Part shown: in pieces, positions 5,975-13,761 of the stretch | Numbering within the stretch: the first letter of the stretch is position 1 | Layout of the letters: each line of letters opens with the position of its first letter | NCBI GenBank assembly: GCA_046729895.1 | Contig: JBKPHP010000182.1 | Coordinates: forward strand, 1-21,739 | Direction of reading: 5' to 3' | Source: DASXBA01 sp046729895 | GTDB taxonomy: Bacteria; Actinomycetota; Thermoleophilia; Solirubrobacterales; Thermoleophilaceae | DNA: 21,739 bases | The notes under the pieces: model-generated | Told to the model about the DNA's origin: nothing | Seen by the model: only the letters and a program-made list of their open reading frames with translations | The model's database searches: none | Position numbers and translations under genes: made by a program

Positions 5975-8041
5975 ATGGCTCTTGCGGCGAAGGGGAGGGC
6001 GGGCCTCTCCCTGCTCGCCCGCGTACTCGTCGTATTGGTGATCACGGCCGCCGCGCTGATGCTGCTCAGCGCGCTGCTCGCGCGCTTTGACGTCAAGGAT
6101 TTCGGCGCGGCGCTCGTCTCCGCGGCGCTGATCGGCCTCATAAATGCGCTCGTATGGCCGCTGCTGATCAGGGTGGCCCTACCCCTGACAGTTCTAACCC
6201 TCGGGCTCGGCGCGTTGGCGCTGAACGGCGCGGTGGTGCTCGCGGTTTCGGCGATCGAGCCCGGCTTCCGGGTGGCGGGGCTGGGAGTGGGCATCGTCGT
6301 GGCGCTGGGGCTCACCGTGGTGAACACTGCAGTCACGTCGCTTCTGGCGATCGACGATGACGACTTCTGGTACCGGAACGCCGTCAAGCGGCGTGCCCGG
6401 CGCCTCCGGCCGGAGGGGGACCTGAGCGTGCCGGGCGTTTACTTCCTCGAGATCGACGGGCTCGCGTACGACGTCCTCCGGCGCGCGATCCGGGACGGCA
6501 ACGCGCCCAACCTGGCCCGCTGGCTGCACGACGGCAGCCACCGGCTGTTGCGCTGGGAGACCGACTGGTCGTCGCAGACTGGAGCCTGCCAGGCCGGGCT
6601 CCTACACGGCAACAACGACGACATGCCCGCGTTCCGCTGGTGGGAGAAGGACCGCGGCGCTCCGATCGTGACCAATCACCCCAAGGACGCCGCCGAAATC
6701 GAGCGGCGGCACTCGAACGGGCACGGGTTGCTCCACGAGGACGGCGCGAGCCGGGCCAACATCGTGTCGGGCGACGCGGCCCACACGCTGCTCACGATGA
6801 GCACCGTGCTGGATCGGGACCGTCCGGGCCGGATCGGCCAGGACTACTTCGCCTATTTCGCCAACCCATACAACGTCACGCGAACAATTGCGCTCGCCAT
6901 TGCGGACATCGCCCAGGAGCGTCGCTTCGCGGCGCAGCAGCGCCGGCAGGACGTGCGCCCCCGGATCGAACGAGACCGCAAGTACGCCCTGGTGCGGGCG
7001 TGGGGAACGGTCGTGCAGACCGACCTGCAGGTCCAGGCGGTGATCGCGGACATCTATGCCGGCCGGCCGGTGGGCTACTCGACGTTCTTGGCCTATGACG
7101 AGGTGGCGCATCACTCTGGGGTCGAGCGCAGCGACACCCTCGCCGTGCTACGGCGAGTGGATCGCCAGATCGGCCGCATTGCGGCGGCGGCTCGTGACGC
7201 CCCGCGTCCCTACCGGTTCGTCGTCCTCTCGGACCACGGGCAGTCCCAGGGGGAGACGTTCCTCGATCGCTACGGAATCTCGCTCGAGGACCTCGCGCAA
7301 CAGGCCTGTGAGGCCGAGGACGTCGAGGCCGAGGACGCGCACACGAACGAGGCGCTTGGCTACCTGAGCGCGTCCCTAACGGAGGCCTCTGGAGACGACT
7401 CGGCCCGCGGCCGCGCCATCTCGGCCGTCACCCGCCGGCAGCAGGTAGAGGGCGCGGTGCAGTTGGGCGAGGATCGGAGCAACGGTGGAGACGGCGAGCT
7501 GCCGGAGCTCTCCGTGATGGCCTCGGGCTGCCTGGGCCTCGTGACCTTCCCGCGGGAGCCCGGCCGCGTGACGCTTGAGCGAATCGAGTCGCGCTGGCCG
7601 GAGCTGCTCCCGACGCTCCGCGAGCACCCCGGTATCGGGTTCGTCCTGGTGCGCTCGGAGAGCCGCGGGGCCACCGTGATCGGTCAATACGGGACCAACT
7701 ACCTCGACGAGGGGCGCGTCGAAGGAGAGGACCCACTCGAGCCCTTCGGCCCGAACGCGGCCCAGCACGTGAAGCGCACCGATGGCTTCCCCCACTGCCC
7801 GGACCTCGTCCTGAACAGCACCTACTGGAGCGACACCGACGAGGTGGCGGCCTTCGAGGAGCTGGTCGGCTCCCACGGCGGGATGGGCGGCGGCCAATCG
7901 TTCCCCTTCGCGCTGGTGCCCGCCGAGTGGCGCATGCCAGAGGAGCCGGTGGTCGGTCCCGAGGCCATGCACGTCCACTTCCGCGCCTGGCTCGCCGACC
8001 TCGGCCACGAGTCCTATCGCGAGCCGGCGCTCAGCCGCTGA
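5975..8041 (+). CDS. Fusion of 4-TM holin-like domain and alkaline phosphatase-type phosphodiesterase
   Basis: A 688-residue protein. Residues 1-125 form four membrane helices of the Phage_holin_4_2 / mycobacterial 4-TM type (about 10-35, 45-65, 70-93 and 100-125). The rest is a cytoplasmic-side or external domain of the alkaline phosphatase/type I phosphodiesterase superfamily. Visible metal and active-site elements are Asp161 in FLEIDGLAYD, a probable nucleophile Thr202 in SSQTGACQAGLLHG, Asp375 and His379 in YDEVAHHSG, Asp420-His421 in SDHGQ, and His634 in SHGGMGG. It therefore probably hydrolyses a phosphodiester or phosphate ester at the membrane; the substrate is unknown. The open frame extends upstream to 5783 inside the SHOCT gene, but the ATG at 5975, 11 bases after the SHOCT stop, gives the natural N-terminus. 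A holin role is unlikely. It is the last gene of the DUF6325-SHOCT group. Confidence 0.88.
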   Translation: MALAAKGRAGLSLLARVLVVLVITAAALMLLSALLARFDVKDFGAALVSAALIGLINALVWPLLIRVALPLTVLTLGLGALALNGAVVLAVSAIEPGFRVAGLGVGIVVALGLTVVNTAVTSLLAIDDDDFWYRNAVKRRARRLRPEGDLSVPGVYFLEIDGLAYDVLRRAIRDGNAPNLARWLHDGSHRLLRWETDWSSQTGACQAGLLHGNNDDMPAFRWWEKDRGAPIVTNHPKDAAEIERRHSNGHGLLHEDGASRANIVSGDAAHTLLTMSTVLDRDRPGRIGQDYFAYFANPYNVTRTIALAIADIAQERRFAAQQRRQDVRPRIERDRKYALVRAWGTVVQTDLQVQAVIADIYAGRPVGYSTFLAYDEVAHHSGVERSDTLAVLRRVDRQIGRIAAAARDAPRPYRFVVLSDHGQSQGETFLDRYGISLEDLAQQACEAEDVEAEDAHTNEALGYLSASLTEASGDDSARGRAISAVTRRQQVEGAVQLGEDRSNGGDGELPELSVMASGCLGLVTFPREPGRVTLERIESRWPELLPTLREHPGIGFVLVRSESRGATVIGQYGTNYLDEGRVEGEDPLEPFGPNAAQHVKRTDGFPHCPDLVLNSTYWSDTDEVAAFEELVGSHGGMGGGQSFPFALVPAEWRMPEEPVVGPEAMHVHFRAWLADLGHESYREPALSR

Positions 8042-8672
8042 CCAGGCTGTTGATCGTGATCACGATGAAGATCCCGATCACGATCTCGCTGACGACCCAG
8101 GAGTTGTCGTTCATCCAATCGCGCGCCTTCGGCAGGAATACCGCCGCGCGCTTGCCGAGCAGGACGACACACAGCGCCGGCAGCGCGACCAGGAACACCG
8201 TGAGGAGTATGAAGGGAACGGTGTACGACCAGGGGTTGCCGTCGCGCGAGATGGAGGCGCCGACGCTGAAGGAGCTGATGATGTCGGTGGGGAAGACGCC
8301 GAGCAGCAGCAGGCCCAGCGTGAAGGCGAACCTCGGCGTCGCCGTCTGGAGCTTGCCCATCCACTTCGGGGGCTCCGACGTCTTGCGTTTCAGGAAGACG
8401 TACACCGCGGCGAAGACGAGGAGCGCCAGCACTATGGCGTCCAGGACGTGCCCGGAACTCTTCTTGCTCGCGTCGCCGCCGCCGCCCTTCACACCCTTGG
8501 CGATGAAGTACGCGGCGGTCACGAACGCCGTGACGGAGATCAGCGCGCCCAGGGCGTACGCGAGCGATGTTCACTTCCAGTTGTCGCTCGTGGCGAAGAA
8601 GAAGGCGCTGATGATCTGCGGCCCCGCGATCATGACGAACGCCAGCGGCAGGGTTTTCAGGATGTCGGACAG
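8031..8672 (-). pseudogene. GAP family membrane protein, interrupted by in-frame TGA
   Basis: Reading the minus strand from the CTG at 8670-8672 gives a continuous GAP (sulfolipid-addressing, Sap-like) membrane protein of about 213 codons with six likely helices. The only interruption is a TGA at 8571-8573 (codon 34). Before it the frame reads LKTLPLAFVMIAGPQIISAF and then FFATSDNWK; after it TSLAYALGALISVTAFV. Later family-like segments are PRFAFTLGLLLLGVFPTD and the C-terminal DWMNDNSWVVSEIVIGIF. The protein family is thought to help move lipids or small molecules across the membrane. No ATG, GTG or TTG precedes the homologous N-terminus; a strong AAGGAGGG sits 8 bases before the CTG. The break may be a real mutation, a sequence error or readthrough. 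The 3' end overlaps the convergent phosphodiesterase gene by 11 bases. A downstream GTG at 8522 could only make a shortened product. Confidence 0.75.
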
Positions 8673-8708
8673 GGGCGCTCCCCTCCTTGCGGCTGCGGGT
8701 TCCGGGCG

Positions 8709-8714
8709 ACCCTA
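8709..8714 (-). promoter_or_regulatory. Candidate -10 element (TAGGGT) for the GAP gene
   Basis: TAGGGT on the minus strand lies 36 bases before the CTG start, giving a leader of about 30 bases that includes AAGGAGGG. It is part of the 12-base sequence TAGGGTCGCCCG (8703-8714) that recurs exactly in front of the CLC gene at 17113-17124. The divergent gap 8673-8763 must also hold the promoter of the AI-2E gene, for which I see no convincing match. Confidence 0.35.
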
Positions 8715-8763
8715 TGACCCTCTCACAGATGCGCGCATCACTCGGAAGGGGTGATTAGGGACC

Positions 8764-9948
8764 GTGCCGCTGATCCGCGGACACCTGCGTCGCCGCCACG
8801 CCGGAGGCGAGGCGCGGGGCGGCGAGACCGAGTTCGTCGAGATCGACGCGGCCGAGCTGACCGGCGTCTTTGCGGCGCCGGGCTGGCTCCGCGACGTCGG
8901 TCTAACGGCTTGGCTGCTGGTCGGCGTAGCCCTTTTCCTGGCCGGCGCCGTATGGCTCCTCTCGCTCACCGACACGATCGTGCTGCCGGTGATCACCGCG
9001 GGGGTCATCGCCTCGGTGGCCGCTCCGCTGATCGGATGGCTTCAGCGCCACCGGGTACCCCGCCCGCTTGGGGCGGTTCTGCTGCTGATCGCGCTCATCC
9101 TGCTCGCGGCCCTGGTCGTGTACATCGTTCTGGCGGGCATCACGAGCCAGGTCGGCGATCTGAGCCACCACCTGAACGACGCCACGAACACCATCGAGGG
9201 CTGGCTCAAGGACCTCGGCGTGGACCCCGACAAGGCGAAGAGCGCGAAGCAGGACGCCAGCTCTTCGTCCAGCCAGGCCGTGAGCGCGCTGCTCCATGGC
9301 CTTGGCACCGGCATCAAGAAGCTCTCGTCGCTGGTGTTCTTCCTCGCCATGACGAGCCTCAGCCTCCTCTTCATGCTCGCCGACGGCCCCAAGATCCGGG
9401 CGTGGGGGGAGCGCCACATGGGCGTCCCCAAGCCTGTCGCCCGCACGATCACCGACCGGATGCTTCAGTCGCTGCGGGGCTACTTCCTCGGGGTGACCTT
9501 GGTGGCAGCCTTCAACGCGGTCGTGGTCGGCCTGGGCGCGTTGCTGCTGGGAGTCCCCCTTGCCGGGACTATCGCTGTGGTTACGTTCCTCGCCGCCTAC
9601 GTCCCCTACCTCGGCGCCTGGACGGCCGGCGCGTTCTCCGTGCTGGTCGCACTCGGCGGCGCTGGCACGGACGCCGCCATAGGCATGATCGTGGTGCAGC
9701 TGCTGGCGAACAGCGTGCTCCAGCAGCTGGTGCAGCCGTTCGCCATGGGCGCCGCGCTCGGCATCCATCCGTTGGCGGTCCTCATCGTCACCATCGCCGG
9801 CGGAGCGCTCTTCGGCTCAGTTGGCCTGATCCTCGGCGCTCCCGTCACCGCCGCCGTCGTGCGCATCTCCGCGGACCTGTCGCGCGCCCGAGAGAGGGAG
9901 GAGTCGCTCGGTCCGGGGCCTGCGGCGGAAGATGCCGCAGGTGCCTAG
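8764..9948 (+). CDS. AI-2E family permease (PerM/TqsA-type)
   Basis: A 394-residue membrane protein of the AI-2E transporter family. After a 45-residue soluble N-terminus come two helices (about 47-70 and 73-90), a third near 98-122, and a long loop rich in Ser/Lys (about 130-180). The conserved second half includes YVPYLGAWTAG (279-289) and a C-terminal block with QPFAMGAALGIHPLAVLIV and FGSVGLILGAPV, which is the strongest family signature. Members export autoinducer-2 or act as Na+/H+ antiporters or solute exporters; the substrate here cannot be told. The start is GTG with AAGGGGTGA (8747-8755) about 8 bases upstream. The gene is single, divergent from the broken GAP gene and convergent with the glutamate decarboxylase gene. 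Confidence 0.9.
   Translation: MPLIRGHLRRRHAGGEARGGETEFVEIDAAELTGVFAAPGWLRDVGLTAWLLVGVALFLAGAVWLLSLTDTIVLPVITAGVIASVAAPLIGWLQRHRVPRPLGAVLLLIALILLAALVVYIVLAGITSQVGDLSHHLNDATNTIEGWLKDLGVDPDKAKSAKQDASSSSSQAVSALLHGLGTGIKKLSSLVFFLAMTSLSLLFMLADGPKIRAWGERHMGVPKPVARTITDRMLQSLRGYFLGVTLVAAFNAVVVGLGALLLGVPLAGTIAVVTFLAAYVPYLGAWTAGAFSVLVALGGAGTDAAIGMIVVQLLANSVLQQLVQPFAMGAALGIHPLAVLIVTIAGGALFGSVGLILGAPVTAAVVRISADLSRAREREESLGPGPAAEDAAGA
9919..9941 (+). terminator. Strong hairpin at the 3' end of the AI-2E gene
   Basis: CCTGCGGC and GCCGCAGG form a perfect 8-base stem around a 7-base loop, ending 4 bases before the TAG stop. It lies inside the coding sequence and has no T run, so it may stabilise or terminate the transcript. 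The 54-base convergent gap 9949-10002 holds only a 4-base stem (GCCC/GGGC at 9952-9963). Confidence 0.35.
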
Positions 9949-10002
9949 ACGCCCGTCTGGGCCTTCACGCGCCCTGCGTCGACGTGCTCGGTGGCGAGTG
10001 CG

Positions 10003-11415
10003 TCAGTAGCCGACTCCAGTCTTCACTCGCTCCCGCTCGGACTCGTGGGCGCCGCCCTTCTTGGCGAGCGTCCGGCAGGCCTCAGCGATGTCCTCGGCCA
10101 GCGTGTCCACCATCTCGCGGTTCAGGGTCTCCTTCACCAGGGCGCGCATCACCCTTACGTCCTGCGCGTCGGGCGGGAGCGTGTAGGCGGGGACCATCCA
10201 ACCCCGCTCCGCCGAGAGCTGCCAGGCGATGTCGAACTCGTCGTAGTTCCTCTGCTCGGCCAGCTTGAACGCGACGAGGGGCAGCCGCTCCTCGCTCTCG
10301 CCGATGAGCTCGAAGTCCCCACTCGAGCCGAGGTGCTCGGCCAGGACACGCGAGTTCTGCTGCATGATCTCCATCACGTAGGTGTAGCCCTCGCGACCGA
10401 GTCGAATCAGGTTGTAGTACTGGGCCAGCACCATCGAGGACCCGGTCGAGAAGTTGAGGGTGAATGTCGCGTCGGTCTTTCCCAGGTAGTTCTCGTAGAA
10501 GACGAGATCCTCGGCGAGGTCGCTCTTCTCGCGGAAGACGAGCCAGCCGATGCCGGGGTACACGAGTCCGAACTTGTGCCCGGAGACGTTGATCGAGCGG
10601 ACCTGCTCGAGCCGGAAGTCCCACTCCGAGTGCGGGTAGAGGAACGGCCAGACGAACCCGCCGCTGGCGGCGTCGACGTGCAGGGGAACGTAGAGCCCCT
10701 TCTCCTTGTTGAGGTCGACGAGCAGGTCGTTGATCCCGGTGATGTCGTCCATGTGGCCGGTGAACGTCGTGCCCAGCACGGCGGCCACGGCGATCGTGTT
10801 CTCGTCGACGTGCGGCTCCACGTCCTCCGGGCCGATCGTGTACTTGTGCTCCTGCAGCGGGACGATCCGCGGCTCGACGTCGAAGTAGCGGCAGAACTTC
10901 TCCCAGACCACGTGCACGTCGCCGCCGAACACGAGGTTCGGCCGGTCGACGGGCATGCCGGCTGCCTCGCGCCGCTGGCGCCACTTCCACTTGAGCGACA
11001 GGGCGCCGAGCATGATGGCCTCCGACGAGCCCTGCGTGCGGGCGCCGGTCGTCTCGCCGGGCGCGTTGAAGAGTTCGGCCAGCATGCGGATGCAGCGCTG
11101 CTCGATCTCGGCCGTCTGCGGGTACTCGGCGTGATCGATGAAGTTGCGGTGGAGGTTCTCCGCGATGATCCGCTGCGCCTCGGGCTCCATCCAGGTGGTC
11201 ACGAAGGTCGCCAGGTTGTGCTGCGGGTCACCGTCCATGAACAGCTCCTGGCCGACCAGCCGCATCGCATTCACGGATCCCATGCCGACATCCGGAAAGT
11301 GCCTGCTGGGAGACTCCTCGACGAGGTACCGGTTGCCGTAGCGGGCGGCGACGGCCTCGTCGATCTTCGCCGGGCTCGCAGCCTGACGAGCTTGCGGCGG
11401 GGTTGGCGTGGTCAT
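10003..11415 (-). CDS. gadB: Glutamate decarboxylase (PLP-dependent)
   Basis: A 470-residue group II PLP decarboxylase, full length for GAD. It converts L-glutamate to GABA and CO2, consuming a cytoplasmic proton, and in many bacteria supports acid resistance. Diagnostic residues are all present: TQGSSEAIMLGALSLKWKWR (127-146, cofactor phosphate and substrate region), HVDAASGGF (246-254) with the Asp that contacts the pyridine nitrogen, and SGHKFG with Lys281 forming the Schiff base. FMDGDPQHNLATF near 59-71 is the substrate-site motif. The ATG at 11415 is chosen because GAAAGGAA lies 5-6 bases upstream; the open frame runs a few codons further. It stands alone: no GABA/glutamate antiporter (GadC) is in the window, so the pathway must be completed elsewhere or used for the GABA shunt. 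Confidence in the enzyme is high. Confidence 0.95.
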   Translation of the reverse strand: MTTPTPPQARQAASPAKIDEAVAARYGNRYLVEESPSRHFPDVGMGSVNAMRLVGQELFMDGDPQHNLATFVTTWMEPEAQRIIAENLHRNFIDHAEYPQTAEIEQRCIRMLAELFNAPGETTGARTQGSSEAIMLGALSLKWKWRQRREAAGMPVDRPNLVFGGDVHVVWEKFCRYFDVEPRIVPLQEHKYTIGPEDVEPHVDENTIAVAAVLGTTFTGHMDDITGINDLLVDLNKEKGLYVPLHVDAASGGFVWPFLYPHSEWDFRLEQVRSINVSGHKFGLVYPGIGWLVFREKSDLAEDLVFYENYLGKTDATFTLNFSTGSSMVLAQYYNLIRLGREGYTYVMEIMQQNSRVLAEHLGSSGDFELIGESEERLPLVAFKLAEQRNYDEFDIAWQLSAERGWMVPAYTLPPDAQDVRVMRALVKETLNREMVDTLAEDIAEACRTLAKKGGAHESERERVKTGVGY

Positions 11416-11551
11416 GCGTTCCTTTCGTTGCGATCGGGGCACGGGTGGGGCCCAGCGATGCGCAGCGTCTCAGCGGTCGGGCGCAGCCCGCAATGGGGCG
11501 GGCCTGCCATGTCGGGTGGTGCCCGCAACCCCCCCAACCGGTGCTCCCGGG

Positions 11552-11557
11552 TAGGCT
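11552..11557 (+). promoter_or_regulatory. Candidate -10 element (TAGGCT), leaderless type
   Basis: TAGGCT ends 7 bases before the ATG at 11565, so the transcript would begin at or next to the start codon. No ribosome site is present between them. No good -35 is seen. The divergent gap 11416-11564 otherwise shows only GC-rich sequence with no gene. Confidence 0.45.
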
Positions 11558-11564
11558 GCTCGAG

Positions 11565-12011
11565 ATGACAGCCAAGGCGGATTTCACCCCGGAGGAGTGG
11601 GAGCTCGTCCTAGAGGGACCACCGGGCGCGGGGACGATCGTCGTCATGGCGGAGCGGGGAGGGATGATCCGCGAGAGCTTCTCGATGGCGAAGGCCTACA
11701 CGGAGGCGCGGCAGCAGCACGGGGAGAGCGAGCTGCTCGACGAGGTCGTATCGGCGAAGCCCAAGGTCGATCGTTCTCGGCACGGGTCGTACGAGGAACT
11801 GAAGGAGCACGGTCTGCGGCAGCTGCGCGACGCCGTGGCGCTGCTAGAGAGGAAGGCGACCCCCCAAGAGGTGGACGACTACAGGCGCTTCGTCCTCACC
11901 CTCGCGGAGCGGGTGGCCGCCGCTCACAAGGAGGGCGGCGAGCCGGTTAGCGAGGCGGAGCGGGCGGCGATCGACGAGATCGCCGCCGCTCTCGGCACGA
12001 CGGGCGGCTAA
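11565..12011 (+). CDS. Conserved hypothetical soluble protein
   Basis: A 148-residue acidic, helical, cytoplasmic protein. It opens FTPEEWELVLEGPPGAGTIV, then has a conserved-looking SMAKAYTEARQQHGESELLD segment (about 40-59), a KPKVDR turn and a helical C-terminal half with EVDDYRRFVLTLAERVAAAH, ending in SEAERAAIDEIAAALG. I recognise it as a conserved actinomycete protein of unknown function; the helical second half recalls small helical-bundle proteins, but I see no motif that names it. The ATG at 11565 lacks a ribosome site and follows a TAGGCT box at leaderless spacing. It is divergent from the glutamate decarboxylase gene and its stop overlaps the convergent gene's stop by four bases. 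Confidence 0.8.
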   Translation: MTAKADFTPEEWELVLEGPPGAGTIVVMAERGGMIRESFSMAKAYTEARQQHGESELLDEVVSAKPKVDRSRHGSYEELKEHGLRQLRDAVALLERKATPQEVDDYRRFVLTLAERVAAAHKEGGEPVSEAERAAIDEIAAALGTTGG

Positions 12012-12700
12012 GCGAAGACATTCACCGCTCGCGCGATGACCAGGCCGAGGATGGCCAGCGAGACGACCGACTGAACGGCCATGGCAATCTTGGCCCGCGC
12101 CGACAGAGGCATCACGTCGGTCGGGCTGAAGGCGGTCGCGTTGGTGAAGCCCACGTAGAGGTAGTCGATGAAACGGGGGCGCCACCGCGGTGGGGCGAGC
12201 TGGGGATTCATCTGTTGCGGGAAGGCGAAGTCCGTGTACGTCGACAGACCGTGAGCGCGCGCGGCCGGGCCGCCTCCGTCGAGCTCCCAGTAGAGCAGTG
12301 CGAACGCGATGTTGTTCGACACCCATACAGTCGATCCGGCCTCCAACAGGTCGCTTGCCGAGTTCGTCTCCTTGCCGCCCTGGATCAGGTCGTCGATCAG
12401 CAGGCCCGTCGCCCAAAGCGCAGCGAGGACCAGGACGGCTACGAGGAGGATCGAGAGCACCCTGAGCAAGCCCGACCGGCGATCGATCCTGCCGGGGTCG
12501 CCGGCGATCAAGGCGAGGAGCAGCGCGCCTTCGATCGTCGGGAGGACCCATCTCGGCCCCTGCCGCACCTCGTCCGGCAGCAGGAGGGTCAGCGATATCG
12601 CCGCGACCACGGCTGCGGCCATCGGCCAGCGCGACTCGCCGACGACGCGGTCTACAGCCGCCCAATCCCGCTCCTCAGCGGCTGCCGGCCGGCTCGCCAT
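12008..12700 (-). CDS. Channel-like integral membrane protein (DUF1345-like)
   Basis: A membrane protein of about 230 residues with six likely helices: two pairs in the N-terminal half (about 26-46, 54-66, 84-110), a re-entrant-type segment near residues 120-140, and a C-terminal block. This last block (FIDYLYVGFTNATAFSPTD, then a final helix LAILGLVIARAVNVFA) has the layout of the pore loop and inner helix of two-TM potassium channels, but the filter TxGYGD is replaced by NATAFSPTD. It resembles DUF1345-type membrane proteins; the family name is uncertain. It may start at ATG 12700 or at GTG 12715, neither with a strong ribosome site. The DUF389 gene ends at 12722, so the two are almost certainly co-transcribed. 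Its stop overlaps the convergent gene at 11565-12011 by four bases. Confidence 0.7.
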   Translation of the reverse strand: MASRPAAAEERDWAAVDRVVGESRWPMAAAVVAAISLTLLLPDEVRQGPRWVLPTIEGALLLALIAGDPGRIDRRSGLLRVLSILLVAVLVLAALWATGLLIDDLIQGGKETNSASDLLEAGSTVWVSNNIAFALLYWELDGGGPAARAHGLSTYTDFAFPQQMNPQLAPPRWRPRFIDYLYVGFTNATAFSPTDVMPLSARAKIAMAVQSVVSLAILGLVIARAVNVFA

Positions 12701-12721
12701 GGGTCGCCGCTGCACGTCGCT

Positions 12722-13630
12722 TCAACCCGCCGGCGCCCCGGCGCGACTGGCCGCACGACGGAGCAGCGCCCGCTGCACCATGAGGGCGACGATCCCCCCG
12801 GTCACGAGCATCGCGACGTTGATGCCGAGGACCGCCAGGGCGCCCGCCGCCTTTCCCACCTGTCCGACGCCGGCCGCCACGCCGATGTACGCCGCCGCCG
12901 GGATTGTCGTTACCGAGATAGCGACGCCGACGGCCGCACTCGCTCGCGTCTCGAGCGCGAGCATCCCGGCAACTCCGGCCACGAACGCCACCACGACGGT
13001 TGAGCTGTTGATCGTCGTGAGTCCCTGTAGCGCGCCGGCGCCGAGCTTGAAGTCGTCCGGGAGGAAGTGAAGCAGGTCGATCGACTTGGTGAGCACACAT
13101 GCGAAGAGGGCGGTAACGGCCAGACCCGCGGCCAGCGCCCCGAAGGCCCGCTGCGCGAGCATGCCGCGGCTCGCGACCAGCGCGATGCCGATTGCCGTGA
13201 TCGGCAGCAGGTCCGGGCTGACGGCCATGGCACCCACGATCAAGATCGGGTTGACATAGATCACCCCGTAGGCGGCTACGACCCCGGCGATGGCCATCAG
13301 CACGAGGTAGCGGGCCACAGGCCGCGCGTTTTCGCCTGCCTGGGCGAGCAGGTCAGCCCAGAGGAGGCTGGTATGCGCGTGCCGCCGAGTTCCGGTCCGG
13401 ATAGCCTCCAACCGCAGCAGCGAGATGTCTTCTCCTCGCACGTCGAGGTCGCGAATGGCCTCGAGGGCGGCGTCGGCCGTCTCGATGTCGAGGTCGGCTG
13501 TGACCACCGCTGTCCCGTCATGGGCCCCGGCGTCGGTCCGGGTGATGTGGCGCGCGCCGGGAAGCTCGGACAGGCTCTCGGCGACCTTTGTCATTCTCGG
13601 GCCGTCGCCGAACACGCGGAGCAGCAGCAC
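12722..13630 (-). CDS. DUF389 family membrane protein
   Basis: A 302-residue protein. Residues 1-76 form a soluble domain of beta-alpha-beta type (MLLLRVFGDG start, LDIETADAALEAIRDLDV near the end). Residues about 105-290 are the DUF389 membrane core with six or so helices: YLVLMAIAGVVAAYGVIYVN (107-126), PILIVGAMAVSPDLLPI, TTINSSTVVVAFVAGVAGML and a final VAMLVTGGIVALMVQRALL. The family is widespread in actinomycetes; its transported substrate is not established. The start is GTG with no ribosome site but a TAGACT box 6 bases upstream, suggesting a leaderless message. It is followed 6-21 bases later by the channel-like gene. A shortened relative is encoded nearby at 14706-15050. Confidence 0.88.
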   Translation of the reverse strand: MLLLRVFGDGPRMTKVAESLSELPGARHITRTDAGAHDGTAVVTADLDIETADAALEAIRDLDVRGEDISLLRLEAIRTGTRRHAHTSLLWADLLAQAGENARPVARYLVLMAIAGVVAAYGVIYVNPILIVGAMAVSPDLLPITAIGIALVASRGMLAQRAFGALAAGLAVTALFACVLTKSIDLLHFLPDDFKLGAGALQGLTTINSSTVVVAFVAGVAGMLALETRASAAVGVAISVTTIPAAAYIGVAAGVGQVGKAAGALAVLGINVAMLVTGGIVALMVQRALLRRAASRAGAPAG

Positions 13631-13636
13631 GGCGCG

Positions 13637-13642
13637 AGTCTA
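13637..13642 (-). promoter_or_regulatory. Candidate -10 element (TAGACT), leaderless type
   Basis: On the minus strand TAGACT ends 6 bases before the GTG at 13630, putting the transcription start at the start codon. No ribosome site is present. No -35 consensus is obvious. Confidence 0.45.
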
Positions 13643-13681
13643 GCCCCGGCGGCCTCGCCTGACCTCATCCCGGTCGGGGGA

Positions 13682-13709
13682 TTCGCTGGTAGCGCCCGTG
13701 GCGTTTAAT
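13682..13709 (+). promoter_or_regulatory. Candidate promoter for the cyclase gene
   Basis: TTTAAT at 13704-13709 matches the sigma-70-type -10 consensus at five of six positions and is strikingly AT-rich for this sequence. TTCGCT at 13682-13687 is a weak -35, 16 bases away. A start near 13716 would give a leader of about 46 bases containing the GAGAGGA ribosome site. Confidence 0.4.
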
Positions 13710-13761
13710 CGCCTCAAGTCGGGAGCACCCTGAAGGTGATCCAGAGAGAGGAATGACCGGG

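Noticed and set aside
5975..6350. Phage holin or prophage remnant
   Set aside because: The holin-like 4-TM segment is fused to a full phosphodiesterase domain and no other phage gene is nearby.
8751..10268. Plus-strand open frame of 505 codons over the AI-2E gene
   Set aside because: It is the alternative frame of the AI-2E permease gene and has an Arg/Pro-rich composition typical of frame shadows in high-GC DNA.
13704..13714. GGCG-TTTAAT-CGCC stem as a terminator
   Set aside because: The stem has only four pairs and the AT core is better explained as a -10 element in a divergent promoter region.
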